Source: Mesostigma viride
Lineage: Eukaryota; Streptophyta; Mesostigmatophyceae; Mesostigmatales; Mesostigmataceae
Reading direction: 5' to 3'
Length of the DNA stretch: 64,000 nt
Assembly: GCA_009746045.1 (NCBI GenBank)
Contig: RPFO01000667.1
Span: 5,372,719 to 5,436,718, forward strand
The translations under genes were made by a program, and so were the position numbers. Of the stretch, positions 1-10,579 are shown piece by piece (the stretch's first letter is position 1; each line of letters starts with the position of its first letter). Under the pieces are notes generated by a model, which was not told the DNA's origin, ran no database searches, and was given only the letters and a program-made list of their open reading frames with translations.

Positions 1-448
1 TGCCTGCTACCCACCGAGCACGTGGGTGTTATTAATTACTATTTACGTGCTATGCTACGGCCACAGTATGGCTATCTTTTCGAGCCCATGCCCGTCGTCT
101 GCGTCTGAAGCCGTTTCTTAGTGCGATAGCTCTCCCGTGGCTATGACAAAAAAGTGTAAGAAGGCTGCGGGGCATGTGGGTATGGCCGACCAGCTTGCAT
201 GACCATGTTTCAGCCATCACACATGCGTTCTTTTTAATATCACAGAATGCACAGAATGTGCTATGCACTGGCACGGCTGCAATGACTATGCCTCTTCCAC
301 CACGTCTGCAAACGTGTGTGGTGGGTTGTATGCGACAACCATGGCCCAAATCGCACGGGTGATGTGATGGCCATCTGTGACACGACACGTGGCGCGCATG
401 TGCGCTGTGTGGCGCGTGGCGTGCACGTGCGCGGTGTGTCGTGTGCAG

Positions 449-780
449 AAAGCGGAGGACCTGGAGCAGAACAAGGTCATCGAGGCCGGGTACAGGATCA
501 AGGTGGGTGCCATTGGCCTCAGGCGCCAATGCCCTGGCCGGTGTCGTTAGATATGCACTCATATCCTGTGTGCATGCAGAACAAGGTCATCGTGGCCGGG
601 TACAGGATCAAGGTGGGTACCCCCTGGAGCGCTGGTTGGCTATATCTGCATGGCGTGACATTGTCATCAAGGCCAGGTATAACATGTAAGGTGCGAGCCT
701 TTGTGGCGGTTAAGTCTCTATACCTGCCTGCTACTTTTAGATTCTGTGTATGCAGGACAAGGTAGTCGGCCTCCGGGTAT
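449..780 (+). repeat. Duplicated exon with its splice sites
   Basis: The block containing CAG/AACAAGGTCATCG, then GCCGGGTACAGGATCAAG and a GTGGGT donor occurs at 467-508 and again at 577-618 with one base changed in the coding part. A degraded third copy (GCAGGACAAGGTAGTCGGCC) lies at 752-778. Each of the first two copies keeps an acceptor and a donor. It is the same kind of exon-edge copying seen in the citrate-lyase gene. Confidence 0.75.
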
Positions 781-1253
781 AGGTGCCCATGCTTGCGGCG
801 CCGGTGCGCTCTACCTGCCTTGCGTTGTTCCATACGCACGGACATGCCAACGGTCGCGAGCATAATATGCATCAATCCTTCCACTCAGCTTAGCTTAGCG
901 TTCCTCTCCTGCCGTGAACTCTGTCGTCCGTTTCCGATACCTCGTCGAATAGATGCCAAGAAGTATCCAGGCGTTCACTCGTAATCATACGAGCCATCAA
1001 CTGCACATACACTTTCACATGTGCATGCAAGATAGGATTTCTTGATTCGCATGGGAACAAAGGAACCAGCCGTCGCAGCAGCACACCTGTCAGTATCACT
1101 GAAATGGACACCATGCGTGCTCGCCATTCCTCTTTTTTACTTGAGGGGCAACAGGTCGGGATCGTGGAAGATGCGCTCCACGGGGTCGACACACCCGAGC
1201 AGCTGGCCGACCTGGAAAAATACCTGCAGGAGCAAGGGCTGGCCAAGGGGTAG
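449..1253 (+). CDS. 3' end of an unrecognised spliced gene (last two exons)
   Basis: Two exon-like pieces read in one phase. The first, 449-502, lies between an AG acceptor at 447-448 and a GT donor at 503 and encodes KAEDLEQNKVIEAGYRIK. The second begins at 1155 after CAACAG and encodes VGIVEDALHGVDTPEQLADL followed by EKYLQEQGLAKG and a TAG stop at 1251-1253. Both junctions are phase 0. The upstream exons lie outside the window. The acidic, amphipathic C-terminal stretch looks like real coding sequence, but I do not recognise the family. A second copy of the first exon (580-612) also has both splice sites and stays in frame, so it could be a tandem alternative exon. Alternatively the last exon could be a short ORF beginning at ATG 1104. 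The exon assignment is inferred. Confidence 0.5.
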
Positions 1254-2080
1254 GCGCCAGGCGGCGGCTACACACCATTCATACGTTGCCCGTAGGCTCT
1301 AACTTGATGTGGCGCTCAGCATGCTCCGCTGGGCATGACGCGTGGGGCATGCCAATTAAGCCTGCCATCCGCGTCGGCTCCACTAGCCAACCGGCCCGAT
1401 GGGCCTAGCGCTTCATATACGCTGAGGTGCGTGGGATCAAGAAGGCGCAATGATCCAGCGTGTGCTGGTGGTCTCCTTGATACAAGGCTGCCATGTGCCA
1501 GTCAGCAGCCCCATGCCGCCGTCCAAATGTACCACGCTGGCGATAGGATTCTTTTTTTCTGCCCTCGTCCATTGCCCGTTACACAAGCTCCTTATGGAAC
1601 ATTACTCATCTGCTTCACTTCCGCTCCCCTACCCTCATTTGTTTATTCGTGGCTTATTGATCCAGCACGGCGAGCTGTGCTCAAATTGTCTCTATTAACA
1701 GCAAAGGTGTGGAACCTTGACCTCTTGTGAACTTTCATGCCCTGACGCCCATCCGCTGCATTGAGTGTAGTACACCAAGGGCTTACCCATGCCCTGAAGT
1801 GAATGTAAAATGTGTTCAGGCCACATCGTTGTGTTTCGTGCTGTATGGCACCTGTCTGTATTTTATCAGAACAGCTTGGTTGGAGCCGAAGTAATTTTCA
1901 GGCGTACAAGTTTGCCCAGAATTGCAAGGCAATTTACTTTGTAAGTAGTTGTCTCACTAAATTATGCATGGGTGGTGGCCAGCCGGCCGCGGGGGAGGGT
2001 GTCTAACTTTCAGTATAATGACAAATGCATGCCACCATGGTTCCCAACTCGCTAGCTATGTTTACCATGAAATTAAATTA
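1254..2080. other. No gene recognised
   Basis: This stretch downstream of the first gene has only short, low-quality open frames. It is T-rich around 1540-1700. A polyadenylation site for the left gene may lie here, but I see no clear AATAAA. No RNA gene or repeat was recognised. Confidence 0.4.
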
Positions 2081-2460
2081 CATTGGAACATATCTCCGTT
2101 GGGGGTTGCCGACACGGATCGGCATGGCGTTGGCGCAACTCCATGACCACCGCCGCTGGTGCAGAAACCCCGCCCTACCCCGGATCGTCAAGCGTGACCT
2201 CTTCAAGGTCGTCATTCTGACGATCCGGACCTACGGCGCCGAGACCTGGACACTGATGCAGGAGCTGGAGCAACAACTCGACGGCAACCTCACCTAGATG
2301 CTGCGCAAGGCCCTTAACATCCCCCTTGGTTTGCACATTAGTAATGAGGATTTGTACGCTGATTTGCCCTATGTTTCCCACATTATTAGGCACAGTTGCC
2401 TGGGCCTAGCCGGGCACCTGGCCCGCACAGATCAGGGAGACACTCAGATAGACTAGCTGG
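2080..2460 (+). mobile_element. LINE ORF2 fragment (reverse-transcriptase thumb/C-terminal part)
   Basis: The + strand reads RIGMALAQLHDHRRW, then KRDLFKVVILTIRTYGAETW, a stop at 2296, then MLRKALNIPLGLHISNEDLY and LGLAGHLARTDQGDT. The YGAETW block, followed about 30 residues later by MLR and then by a GH-AR block, is the usual order after the RT domain of endonuclease-type LINEs. A copy of the hairpin-bearing 3' module (CTCCGTTGGGGG) sits directly upstream at 2093-2108, so this piece abuts another element end. The in-frame stop and lack of a start make it a dead fragment. Confidence 0.65.
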
Positions 2461-2639
2461 CACCAAGCCCACCCAGCCTGGGCGTTATGTCCTCACCTGG
2501 CGTGCCCCAGGCCATGCGCGGCAGGGCCGCCACCCGTGGACTTTTCGTGATTGACTCGGCATGGACATGTGCTACCCCAGACGTGACGTATCGTTGCATT
2601 CATCATGATCGATATTGCTAACATCGACGTAAATAATGC

Positions 2640-4136
2640 TATGCAGGCATCTGGTGTGGGGCTCATCATAGGCACACATGTACATGGCTAAATAATGCTA
2701 ATTCATCATCTGGTATGGGGCCCATAATAGGCGTACATGTACACGCCCACGTTGGCTTGGCCTTACTAATCTACATGCTACTACTGCTATAGTCCCCTAG
2801 GCTGGGGTGGCTGAGGGTGCTGGGGCACCGGACCGGGGTTGCTTGCCAGGGCTTGTGCATGCCGACGTAGATGGCTGCCAGCCCCCGTCCAGTACACCGG
2901 CTTCCCCGCCGCGGTCTGCCGGAGCTGGAGGTAGGTCGGCCATAGCTCCCGTCACCGTTGTTGCTGCGCCAGGGTCAAGTCGTCGTCCAAGGTGTATTCA
3001 GTCCTTTCGAGCCGCTTGCGGCGTCTGAGGATCGAAATCTTGTCCGCCGGGTTCTCAAAGATGAGCAGCAGCGGAGGTGGTCCCACCTTACCCGGCGAGC
3101 GGAGAAGGCGGTGGGCCTCCAGCTTGATCTCACCAATGAGGCCCATGCGGCCAAGGATTTCGTTCTCAAACGCCTGTGCAAGCTTCACGGAGTTCTCACC
3201 TTCCACCAGGTCGAAGTTCTTGACGATGACGTTAAGGCTGCGCTTGTCGAGCTCGGCCTCCTCGCGGAGGTCTCGAGAGCGTTTGCTGCTTGAGCTGTGC
3301 TGCGATGGCGGAGGTTTAATGGAGAGTGGTGTGTTGCTTAAGCATGTCCGCCCAAGTCTAGCTGAGCCACTGGGAGGATCGCATCGTCGGCATGCAATGT
3401 CCTTCAACGACGGCCGGCCTGCATCAGGCGGTGAGGCCTGCGGTGTTTTGCAGGCACTCGATGGCGATGGCGTTGTCCTGGAGGCGCTTGTCCATGTCAC
3501 GTCCATGTCTCCGGAGCTGGGCGGTGATGGTGTCGGTGGAGGCAGTGGTTGCGGTGGAGGTGGAGGCGAGGAGGGTACGTGGAGGTGGCGGTGGGGATGG
3601 CGGGGAGCTCGGCAGCTAGCCAGCGTGCGGCCCACCGGGCCGCCACATCTGCAGCGAGGGCGGGGGTCACGTGCTGCGCGATGGCTTCCTGATTCAGTGA
3701 AGGTGGAGGAGGAAGGTCATTCGGTCAAGGGGGAGGGGACCTAGAGGCCTTCATGGCAGAGCGCTGAAGGATGGAAAACAGTGCGGCGAGCTGAAGGCGA
3801 GGATCGACGGGACCAGCCGGGCAGGTACGTGGTCAGGTCCGCGGTGGGTTCCAATGGCATGCATGAGCCGTCAGCTCCATTGCGTAGTAGGCGCATGTTG
3901 GTGTAACAAAGGCGCTGGCACAGGGCCGCCGCAAGGAGTGAGGCGCATGACCCATAATAAAACACGAGCTCCAGTATCTTGGTTGGCGGGGGGCTGTTGA
4001 AAAAAGCCGGGCCGGCCTGTTGATGTCAAAGGTGGAAATAAAATAACCTGTCGACGTCAAAGTTGCGCTCGCGGACCAGCTAGGTTCGCCGGGGCAACTG
4101 CGCTTTGGCTCAGGCGATGCAGAGGGCGATGTAGAG
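2640..4136 (-). mobile_element. Degraded LINE-like ORF1 element (copy 1)
   Basis: The minus strand carries the C-terminal half of the ORF1 protein also found intact at 54593-56011: REEAELDKRSLNVIVKNFDL, EILGRMGLIGEIKLEAHRLL, DKISILRRRKRLERT and YTLDDDLTLAQQQR (frame 3635 to 2952). The frame is broken upstream, and the serine/threonine-rich middle part is recognisable but scrambled at 3400-3640. The 3' untranslated part (2640-2810) matches that of the intact copy. The ends are approximate. The 5' side is interrupted at 4143 by another element. It is non-functional as it stands. Confidence 0.75.
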
Positions 4137-4748
4137 GGCGATTAATTAATTAATTATCAACATCACTCCGTTGGGAGTAGATGTAGTAGCACATAGCCCT
4201 GAGAAGGGGCATATGGCTTTTAATACATTCTAGGCTACTTCATGCAAGGGTGGGAATGTAAGCTACCCCTGCTCTAGGTGCACCAGCTAGGCACCTGCAC
4301 CCTCATGGTCTATCACGCTATGCCCGGGTAAGGGGGGGAGCATGCCTGTGAGGGAGGAAGATCATCATGGCTATACAAGAGCTAGGGCATGGCTTCTCGA
4401 CAGAGAGCATCTCTCTGCATGGCATAGCATGGCTAAATTCTTAATGCAACATCCATGGGGGTCCCATTATAGGCATGGCGTGGCTAAATTCTGAAGGGCA
4501 ACATCCATGGGGCCATTATGGGCGCACATGCGCGTGGGCCACATGCTAGGCTAAGCCTTACTAATCTACACTACTGGTATATATATTCCTAGTCTGAGGT
4601 GGCAGGAGGGGGCTGCCAGGGCTTGTGGTCAACGTGGATGACCGCCCCCCTCCAGTATACCGGCTTCCCCCTTGCGCTCTGCCGGAGCTGAAGGTAGGTC
4701 GGCCATAGCTCGCGTCGCCGCTGTTGCTGGGCCAGGGTAGAGGGCGAT
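4131..4748 (-). mobile_element. 5'-truncated ORF1-element copy with 12-bp target duplication
   Basis: The sequence GTAGAGGGCGAT occurs at 4131-4142 and again at 4737-4748, flanking an insert of about 594 bp. Read on the minus strand, the insert starts inside the last part of ORF1 (CAGCAACAGCGGCGACGCGA region), runs through the family's 3' untranslated region, and ends with the hairpin ACTCCGTTGGGAGT region (4161-4176) and a (TTAA)n tail (4141-4155). A 5' truncation, a simple-repeat tail and an exact target duplication are the signature of target-primed reverse transcription. The element sits inside copy 1. Confidence 0.85.
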
Positions 4749-4789
4749 GTTTACCATATATCATATGAAGTAGTGTTGTGCACGCACAT

Positions 4790-5225
4790 ATATTAAATTA
4801 AATTAAATTAAATTATAACATGCCTCCGTTGGGAGATTAAATTCAATTGAATCAAATTACATCATAACATGCCTCCGTTGGGAGATCATGTAGCACATAT
4901 TGCATGATGAGTGGTGGAGTGGAGAGAGCCGCGTAATCGAACTAACCTAACGCTAATCTACCTAGTCTAGAAAAATCCTAACTACCCTACTCATCAGAAC
5001 GCGCCTCCTCCTCTTGGGGGGAGGTGGATTGCCCACAGGGTCGGGCGTGTGAGCCTTGACAATCTTCTGCCACCGCGTATTGTTATGCATGGCAGTCCAA
5101 AGAAGGGAGAGAGAGTGGATGCGGTATTCAAACTGGGCTGGGACCAGGAGGTCATCCAGCAACATCTGGACGTAGTTCGTGACATGTTTCCCTACCCTTT
5201 TGGGAACGCACATATATGCATAATT
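4790..5225 (-). mobile_element. LINE ORF2 C-terminal fragment with two tandem 3' tails
   Basis: The minus strand encodes the end of an ORF2 protein (RVGKHVTNYVQMLLDDLLVP, then AQFEYRIHSLSLLWTAMHN, then a basic PPPPKRRRR stretch) ending at a stop near 4962. Downstream on that strand come a 3' untranslated region and two successive end modules, each with the ATGCCTCCGTTGGGAG hairpin (4819-4835 and 4868-4884) followed by an A/T pentanucleotide-type tail. Matching fragments occur at 53910-54160 and 56371-56690. It has no RT domain and is non-functional. Confidence 0.7.
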
Positions 5226-5485
5226 ACTTAATTAATTAAGAACATATCCAACGGGAGCACCAGTCTAATTAATTAATTAATTAATTAATTAATACATTCT
5301 GGGCTACAACCTGTACGTAGTAGGTGCCCAGGGCAGGGTCACATTCCTTCGCCTACCTAGTAAACTGCCACTAGCTGCATGGCCTACTCTGGGTGCACAA
5401 GGTGCACCTGCACCATGCACCATGATTTATCATACCAAAAGAGGCCGGGCATGGCGTAGAGACCACCCCAAAGCCTGTGGGGGCT

Positions 5486-5760
5486 CCCGCGTGTGACCAA
5501 GTATGGCATTCATAGCGATTCGGGCCGCGGTGCCCACACCCCTGTAACTAGGACCTAGATAGCTTATACCATCCATTTCAGGAAGTAGCTTAGAATGTAT
5601 TATAGGCTCATATGCCCCTTCTCAGGGCTATGTGCTACATATACTCCCAACGGAGTTATGTTCCTAATTAATTAATTAATTAATTAATCCATTTCATCCC
5701 ATGTTCCCCAGTCTCACTGAGGACTTATGCTCACGTGACGCAGTCACGTGTCTATAATTA
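5486..5760 (+). repeat. Dispersed repeat 'B', copy 1 (interrupted)
   Basis: A repeat of about 170-200 bp reads ATTCGGGCCGCGGTGCCCAC, a CCTGTAACTAGGACCTAGAT block, a CACTGAGGACTTATGCTCAC block, CGTGACGCAGTCACGTG and an AATT-rich end. It recurs inverted at about 37978-38190 and direct at about 58866-59030. This copy is split by a 5' truncated retroelement end at 5581-5686. It may be a SINE-like element; I see no Pol III A or B box with confidence. Confidence 0.7.
5571..5696 (+). mobile_element. Very short retroelement 3' end inserted in repeat B with 10-bp target duplication
   Basis: ATCCATTTCA is present at 5571-5580 and 5687-5696. Between them lies only the last 106 bp of the ORF1-element family: GGCTATGTGCTACATATACT, the CTCCCAACGGAG hairpin, ATGTTCC and a (TAAT)n tail. 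Without it, repeat B is continuous, as in its other two copies. It is a severely 5'-truncated insertion on the + strand. Confidence 0.85.
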
Positions 5761-5989
5761 ATTAATTAATTAATTAACCATTAATTAATTAATTAATGGC
5801 GTAGAAGATGGTCATGGCGAAGCAATGGCTGGGCATCGCCTCTCAGGAGAGAGTGGCAGTCTCTGCATGGGCAAAGCATCAGGCTAATACATCGCTAATA
5901 CCGGTCGTCGGTGGGGATCCCACCATAGGCATACATACACATGATGAGCGTGCATGGGCCCCATTAGCTAAGGCTGCCTTACTATGCTA

Positions 5990-6260
5990 CAGTATATTTT
6001 CCCTTGGGGGGGGGTCGCCTGCCATGGCTTGTGGTCCACGTAGATGGCCACGCCCAGCCCGGCCCTCGCCAGTAAACCAGCTTCTTCGCTGCTGCCTGCC
6101 GGAGCTTGGACGTAGGTCGGCCCGATAGCTCCCCCCGCCATTGTTGCTGCGCCAGGGTCAGCAAGTCGTCCCCAAGCGTGTAGCAAGGAGGTCCCTATGA
6201 GCCGCTTGCATGTGGCGCTTGCGAAACAGCAGCTTGTCCGCCATGCATGCATGTAATCCG
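5990..6260 (-). mobile_element. ORF1-element fragment
   Basis: The minus strand carries the last part of ORF1 in broken frames (LTLAQQQWRGELSGRPTSKL, then the WPSTWTTSHGRRPP shadow of the terminal tail). It matches the 3' part of the intact copy at 54593-56011. Boundaries are approximate and the fragment is not coding. Confidence 0.6.
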
Positions 6261-6354
6261 CAAAGTTTGTGGGTGAACCCTGGGTATGCCCCTAAAATTC
6301 CCTCAGGCTCCGCCCGCTCCGGGAGAAGCCTTTATATTCTCCTGCCAGGCTGGG

Positions 6355-6420
6355 CTATCGGGTTTTATCGTTGGCTATCGTGACTCCCCAACGGGAGCAT
6401 GTGTTTAATTAATTAATTTA
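6355..6420 (+). mobile_element. 3' end of a family C element with (TTAA)n tail
   Basis: The sequence GTGACTCCCCAACGGGAGCA at 6381-6400 forms a perfect hairpin (CTCCC-CAAC-GGGAG) and is followed by a TTAATTAATTAATT tail. The same end, inverted, appears at 39985-40022, 44404-44432 and 56191-56232. Only the end is recognisable here. Confidence 0.55.
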
Positions 6421-6689
6421 TCGAGGGGTCTAGCATGCAACCTAGTACCCCCACATGCACACCCATCATGCATCATGGCCGAGCATACGGTTGTCTTGGA
6501 TCGTATTAGTCCGCGGATCGATGATCGACGCGGACTGAGTTCCTATCGCTGCCGACTCCAGGCCTCGGCGAGTGAGCTGCGCCACTTGCATGCCTTTACG
6601 GGTGAAGTATCAGTGTAGAAAAGTAATACCTCATCGGGTACTCCGTGGCATGCCCGGCTTCCGTGCATGCTCACGCACTTACCTACTTA

Positions 6690-8150
6690 CTTACTTATTC
6701 ATTAAGGTGAGGAATCATTGCAGCGGGGGCGGTCCAGCCTTGCCCCGCGAGCGGGGAAGGCAGAGCCGGACCTCCAGCAGCCGGAGCTCACCAGTTAGAT
6801 CCATGGGGAGAAGGGGATGTTTTTTCTCTAACGCCGTAGCAACTAGCAAGGAGTTCCGGACTCAAGAGTTCTCACCTGGCAGCTGGTCGAAGTGCCAGGT
6901 GCCTGCATGGCGATGACGTTGTCGGGCTGGGCTAGTTGTCGAGCTCCGCCGCTCCGCGCGGAGGTCGAGCATCTGTTTTTTGAGCTATTATGCATCGATC
7001 GATCGATATATGGTGGAGGTGGTGGAGGTGGTATGGGTCTGCAGCATCGTGGCCCACCATGCAGGTCTGTCCGGTAAAGGAGGCGCATTGCCGGCAGCCC
7101 GGTGGGGCAGCCTAGCTGCGGGGGCTGCCCGGGCCTGGCGACAATTGATGTCCTTCACCGCCTGGAGCCAGGCAGTGAGGCCTGCGGTGGTAACTTTGCA
7201 GGCACTCGATGGCGATGACGAACGAATATCCGCGCGAGCCGCTTGTCCATCTCGATCGAGGAGCTGCGCTCGCAGTGATGGCGTCGGTGGAGGCGCCGTG
7301 GCGGTACGTGGTGGTGGTGGAGGTGGAGGCGAGGAGGGTGGAGGTGGCAGTAAGTAAGTACTTACTGCCACGTGTCATGCGCACCATGATCGATGGGCAC
7401 GCCATGGAGTACTATGCTAATCTCATTAGAAAAATAATTTTCTACACTGAAGTTACAAATATCGTCTGCATCATGAGGTGGCAGTGGCAGTGGTGGAGAA
7501 AAGGGGGAGCTCGGCAGCCAGCGTGCCTCCAATGGCGGCCACATCTGTAGTAAGATACCTAGGGGGTCACGTGCTGTTCGAAGGCCTCCCAGAGGATCGA
7601 GGGAGCGAAAGGTGGGGGTGGGAGTGGGGGTGGGGGGGCGGGGGGAGCCCAGAGCTCCTCGGATCGGAGCGCTAGACTGCATGAGGAGGCCGGCCATGCT
7701 GAACACGTGCTCCATGAGAGTGTGTGGGTACTTTTAAAAATACCGGGCTGGTTGACGTCAAAGTTGCACTCGTTCCAGCAATCCAGCTTAGTTCTTCAGG
7801 GCAACTGCGCTTGGGCTCAGGCGCGTGATGTCGATGGCGAGGCCGCAGGAGGAACCGAGCAGACCACTAAAGCTTGATTAGTGTCACCGCTACCTGCGGG
7901 GCTGTTCCAGGCGTAGCCTCAGACGTAGCTTCAGGGCCGCCTGAGGCCGCTGCGCTACGTCGTCGTGAGTTTGCTGGCCATAATATTGCGTAATAGCTTC
8001 AAGCGAAAGTATATCAGTGTGTGTGTCTTAGAAAGACGAAGCGATGTTGTGATAGTCGCGGCAAAGTTTGGAGCCCAAACGTGAAAGTTATGCGGGTGCC
8101 GCTGTCCTAGCCATGGCTATCTCGTGGCCGTTCGTGGCTCGTGCATGACC
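6690..8150 (-). mobile_element. Degraded LINE-like ORF1 element (copy 3) with 5' region
   Basis: This is a minus-strand copy of the ORF1 element. The 5' leader (7980-8150) matches the leader of the intact copy around 56015-56150 closely, including the stretch ending CCATGGCTATCTCGTGG. ORF1 motifs survive only as fragments in several frames, with a Ser/Thr-rich middle at 7250-7370 and a proline-rich piece at 7560-7680. The coding region has several frameshifts and small local duplications, so it is a pseudo-copy. Confidence 0.65.
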
Positions 8151-8194
8151 CCGCGCACAATGAATCCATGATTGATGGCCGAGTGACATGCATG

Positions 8195-8360
8195 CATGCT
8201 ATCAAGGAGACAACCAGCGCATGCTATACTGGAATAAAGTACCACATCACTTCACATGCAGGACCCCCACGGACTGCATGGCCGGGGCCGGGGTCGACAT
8301 TAAATCAAGGAGACAACCACGTACGCAGGCCAGAAATAGGGAGAATCCGGACCATGGTAG
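8195..8360 (+). repeat. Dispersed short repeat containing CAAGGAGACAACCA
   Basis: CAAGGAGACAACCAGCGCA occurs at 8203-8221, and CAAGGAGACAACCACG with CAGGCCAGAAATAGGGAGAA and TCCGGACCAT at 8308-8354. A near-identical block lies in intron 3 of the citrate-lyase gene (about 27583-27630). Shorter inverted pieces (TTGTCTCCTTGAT) occur at 39874 and 48104. The function is unknown. Confidence 0.55.
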
Positions 8361-8936
8361 CTCTCGAGCCTGCCGTTATCTTTTCCGCGTTTTCGAGTCG
8401 TTCAGGATGATGAATACTGAAGTGAATGGAGATCGATGGAAATGTGTAGCCTTGTGCATTGAAATTAAGGCTAGCTTACGTGTAGAGTGACTAGTAGATG
8501 ACCTAGATGGTGGGGCTGGAAACAGCTTGCTTGATCAGGGCGTGTGTTTCGAGCCTAACTGGCCGGGAGTGTCTAGTGGTGAGAAAGAGTGCTGCGATCG
8601 CTCTCCCACCATTTACGAGGAAATACCCGCAAATGGAAAACCACTGAAAAGGTATAGCTAGTCAGTCATTACGTTAGTGATGCCATGTTCCCTAACGTCC
8701 AAGGACTGCACACGGTGCAAAGGCAAAAATCGGAGGACAGTTCGACGCCCGTTTATGACGTACCGACATAGGCCCACCTTCCTCCGTCAGAAGTACTCCC
8801 CAGAGAAGCCAAAAAAGGCCGGCCCATTGGAGGGTGGGGCCCTGTGCATCAAGAGCGTAAGCTGTGGGTAACCCCCCCAGTGAACCACCAGGCATGCATG
8901 CTTCATTACAAGAATGTATAATAAGCATATGATCAA
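8361..8936. other. Downstream region of the rRNA methyltransferase gene, nothing else recognised
   Basis: It has short open frames only. The 3' untranslated region of the minus-strand gene ending at 8937 must lie here. A TTGTAATG stretch on the minus strand near 8909-8916 resembles the TGTAA poly(A) signal of green algae, but this is a guess. Confidence 0.35.
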
Positions 8937-10579
8937 TTAGATCGCCTGCCACACGTAGACGTTCGCGCCCTTGGACAGCTCCTCGTTGTGCGACGCCGAG
9001 AGCCCCTCCAGGTGGCCCAGCGTGCGCCGGAAGCTGTACCCAGGGAATCCCTCGGGGTCGAATGCATGCGACCCCTTGAGCTTGAGCGCGCTGTGTGCCG
9101 CCTCTCGGGCAACGCCACACACTTTCCAGTTCTCGTACGGCAGGCCCCGCTTGATCGCCATGTGGACCTCGCCGGTGCCCTTCTTGAGGAGCGACCGCCC
9201 GGGGCCTTTGCTGGCACCGCCGGGACCGCCTTGGGCCTGGCAGCCGGCCAGGGATGTAAAGAAACCCTGGAGCAGCGTCTGGTTGGCGATCAGGTTGCGG
9301 TCCTGGTCCTTGATGCCGAGGCCAGCGTGACTGGGGGGAGGCCAGGAGGGGGTAATCCATCAACAATCAGGGTACAGTCCATCAATGATCAGGGGGCGAT
9401 CCGTCCACAACCAGGGGGCAACCCATCAACAATTAGGGGGCAATCCATCAACAATTAACAGATCGGAAGTCAATCAACTGTGGGAGGTAAATATGTTGGG
9501 ATTCAATTCGGCACTTTAATGAGCAGATGCTTGCATGCCATTGTAGAAGACCTAAAGTGCTGTCTGCTTGCATGCCATTGTAGCAGACCCTAAGTGCTGT
9601 CTGCTTGCATCCAATCGTAGACCTTGAGTGCATGGCTGCAGTGAGCGGGGGGGGGGGGGGCGGGGTAGCCAAAAGCGATGAAAAAGTATATGCGACAAAC
9701 ACGATGGTGGTCCAAAAGCGCACACAAAGCTATTGGGGGTTCTGAACTCATAATAAACATAAGAGGAGCGAAGCCATTGCCACGAGTATCAACATGAGAA
9801 GTCCCCGCTCGCTTGACAGGAAAATCGTACCAAGCGCGTACATGGCTGCGGTTTATGGGTAAGTATGGACGGATGCCCGAGGGAGGCACACGTTGGCACG
9901 CTTCTCTTGGTACAGAAAGCAGGTCACTAGCCCTGGGATTGTGGCCTGGGCTAGTAAATATGACGTGAGCATGAGTAGTGTCATGTAACAATGAGCACCC
10001 GAGTTGCAGACCGAGGCTCGAAAGGGCCACTTACGGGAAGTTAAAGATGACCAGGTCGAAATCATCCTGCAGCCGAGCCTTGGGGGGTTTCCCCTCAGGC
10101 GCCGCGCCTTCCCTTGTTCCCGCTAGCTGGGCGGGCTCGTCAGGCGTCGCGGGGGTCTCAACCGGGCCCTTCCCCTTCTTCTTCTTGTGTTTCCCTGCCA
10201 ACTCGGACAGGCGCGTGGCGTCCACCTCGAACCGGATATCCGCGCCGCTTGACCTGAGCTCATCCAGGATTGGGTCCAAGTCGTTATATTTCTTTTGGGC
10301 GTTCTCGTAACTGTCGTACGCGGTGCAGACCATGGAACTGGCGTCCCCGTTCCACATCCGGCAAAGAGCTAGGCTAAAACTGAAATTTCCCTCGCCTATC
10401 AGTAAGACCTTCTGCCCCGCCCGGGCTCGCAGAATAGACGAAGCTGTTGGCTGTGTAGGCCGGGACTTCCCTCTCTTGTCCTGTTTCGCAGGTTGCTTGA
10501 ATTGGGTTTTCTGCAAAACATGCCCCTTTCCACCTTTCCCCTTACCCGCTTTTTGCTTCTTGAAACCTTTCTTTCCCAT
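8937..10579 (-). CDS. BMT5-like 25S rRNA (uridine-N3)-methyltransferase, two exons
   Basis: Exon 1 runs 10579-10035 and exon 2 runs 9330-8937 on the minus strand. The intron (10034-9331) is GTAAGT...CAG and splits a proline codon in phase 2. The product is about 312 residues, close to the yeast Bmt5 length. It starts MGKKGFKK with a lysine-rich nucleolar-type N terminus. The AdoMet-binding motif VLLIGEGNFSFSLAL, the DSYENAQKKYNDLDPILDEL helix, VDATRLSEL and DLVIFNFPHAGLGIKDQDRN (across the splice) are diagnostic of the DUF2431/Rossmann-like methyltransferase family. The C terminus has YENWKV, FPGYSFRRTLGH and a final VWQAI. The family methylates a uridine of large-subunit rRNA in the nucleolus. 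An upstream in-frame TTG was not used, because the ATG gives the conserved start. The citrate-lyase gene is divergent, 1.44 kb away. Confidence 0.92.
9353..9462 (+). repeat. 24-bp tandem repeat in the methyltransferase intron
   Basis: About five degenerate copies of a CCATCAACAATCAGGGGGCA-like unit of 22-24 bp stand end to end, close to the acceptor of the minus-strand gene's intron. Confidence 0.75.
9525..9630 (+). repeat. Tandem repeat of about 43 bp in the methyltransferase intron
   Basis: Three copies of a TGCTTGCATGCCATTGTAG unit followed by an AGACC-CTAAGTGCTG part, the last one diverged. A G-run (9650-9662) follows. Confidence 0.75.

Noticed and set aside
2095-2460. Functional reverse transcriptase gene
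   Set aside because: Only the post-catalytic part is present and it contains an in-frame stop. No YxDD motif is nearby.
8692-9366. 224-codon minus-strand frame overlapping the methyltransferase exon 2
   Set aside because: It is in the wrong frame. The conserved FPGYSFRRT and YENWKV blocks are in the adjacent frame, which also splices in phase to exon 1.
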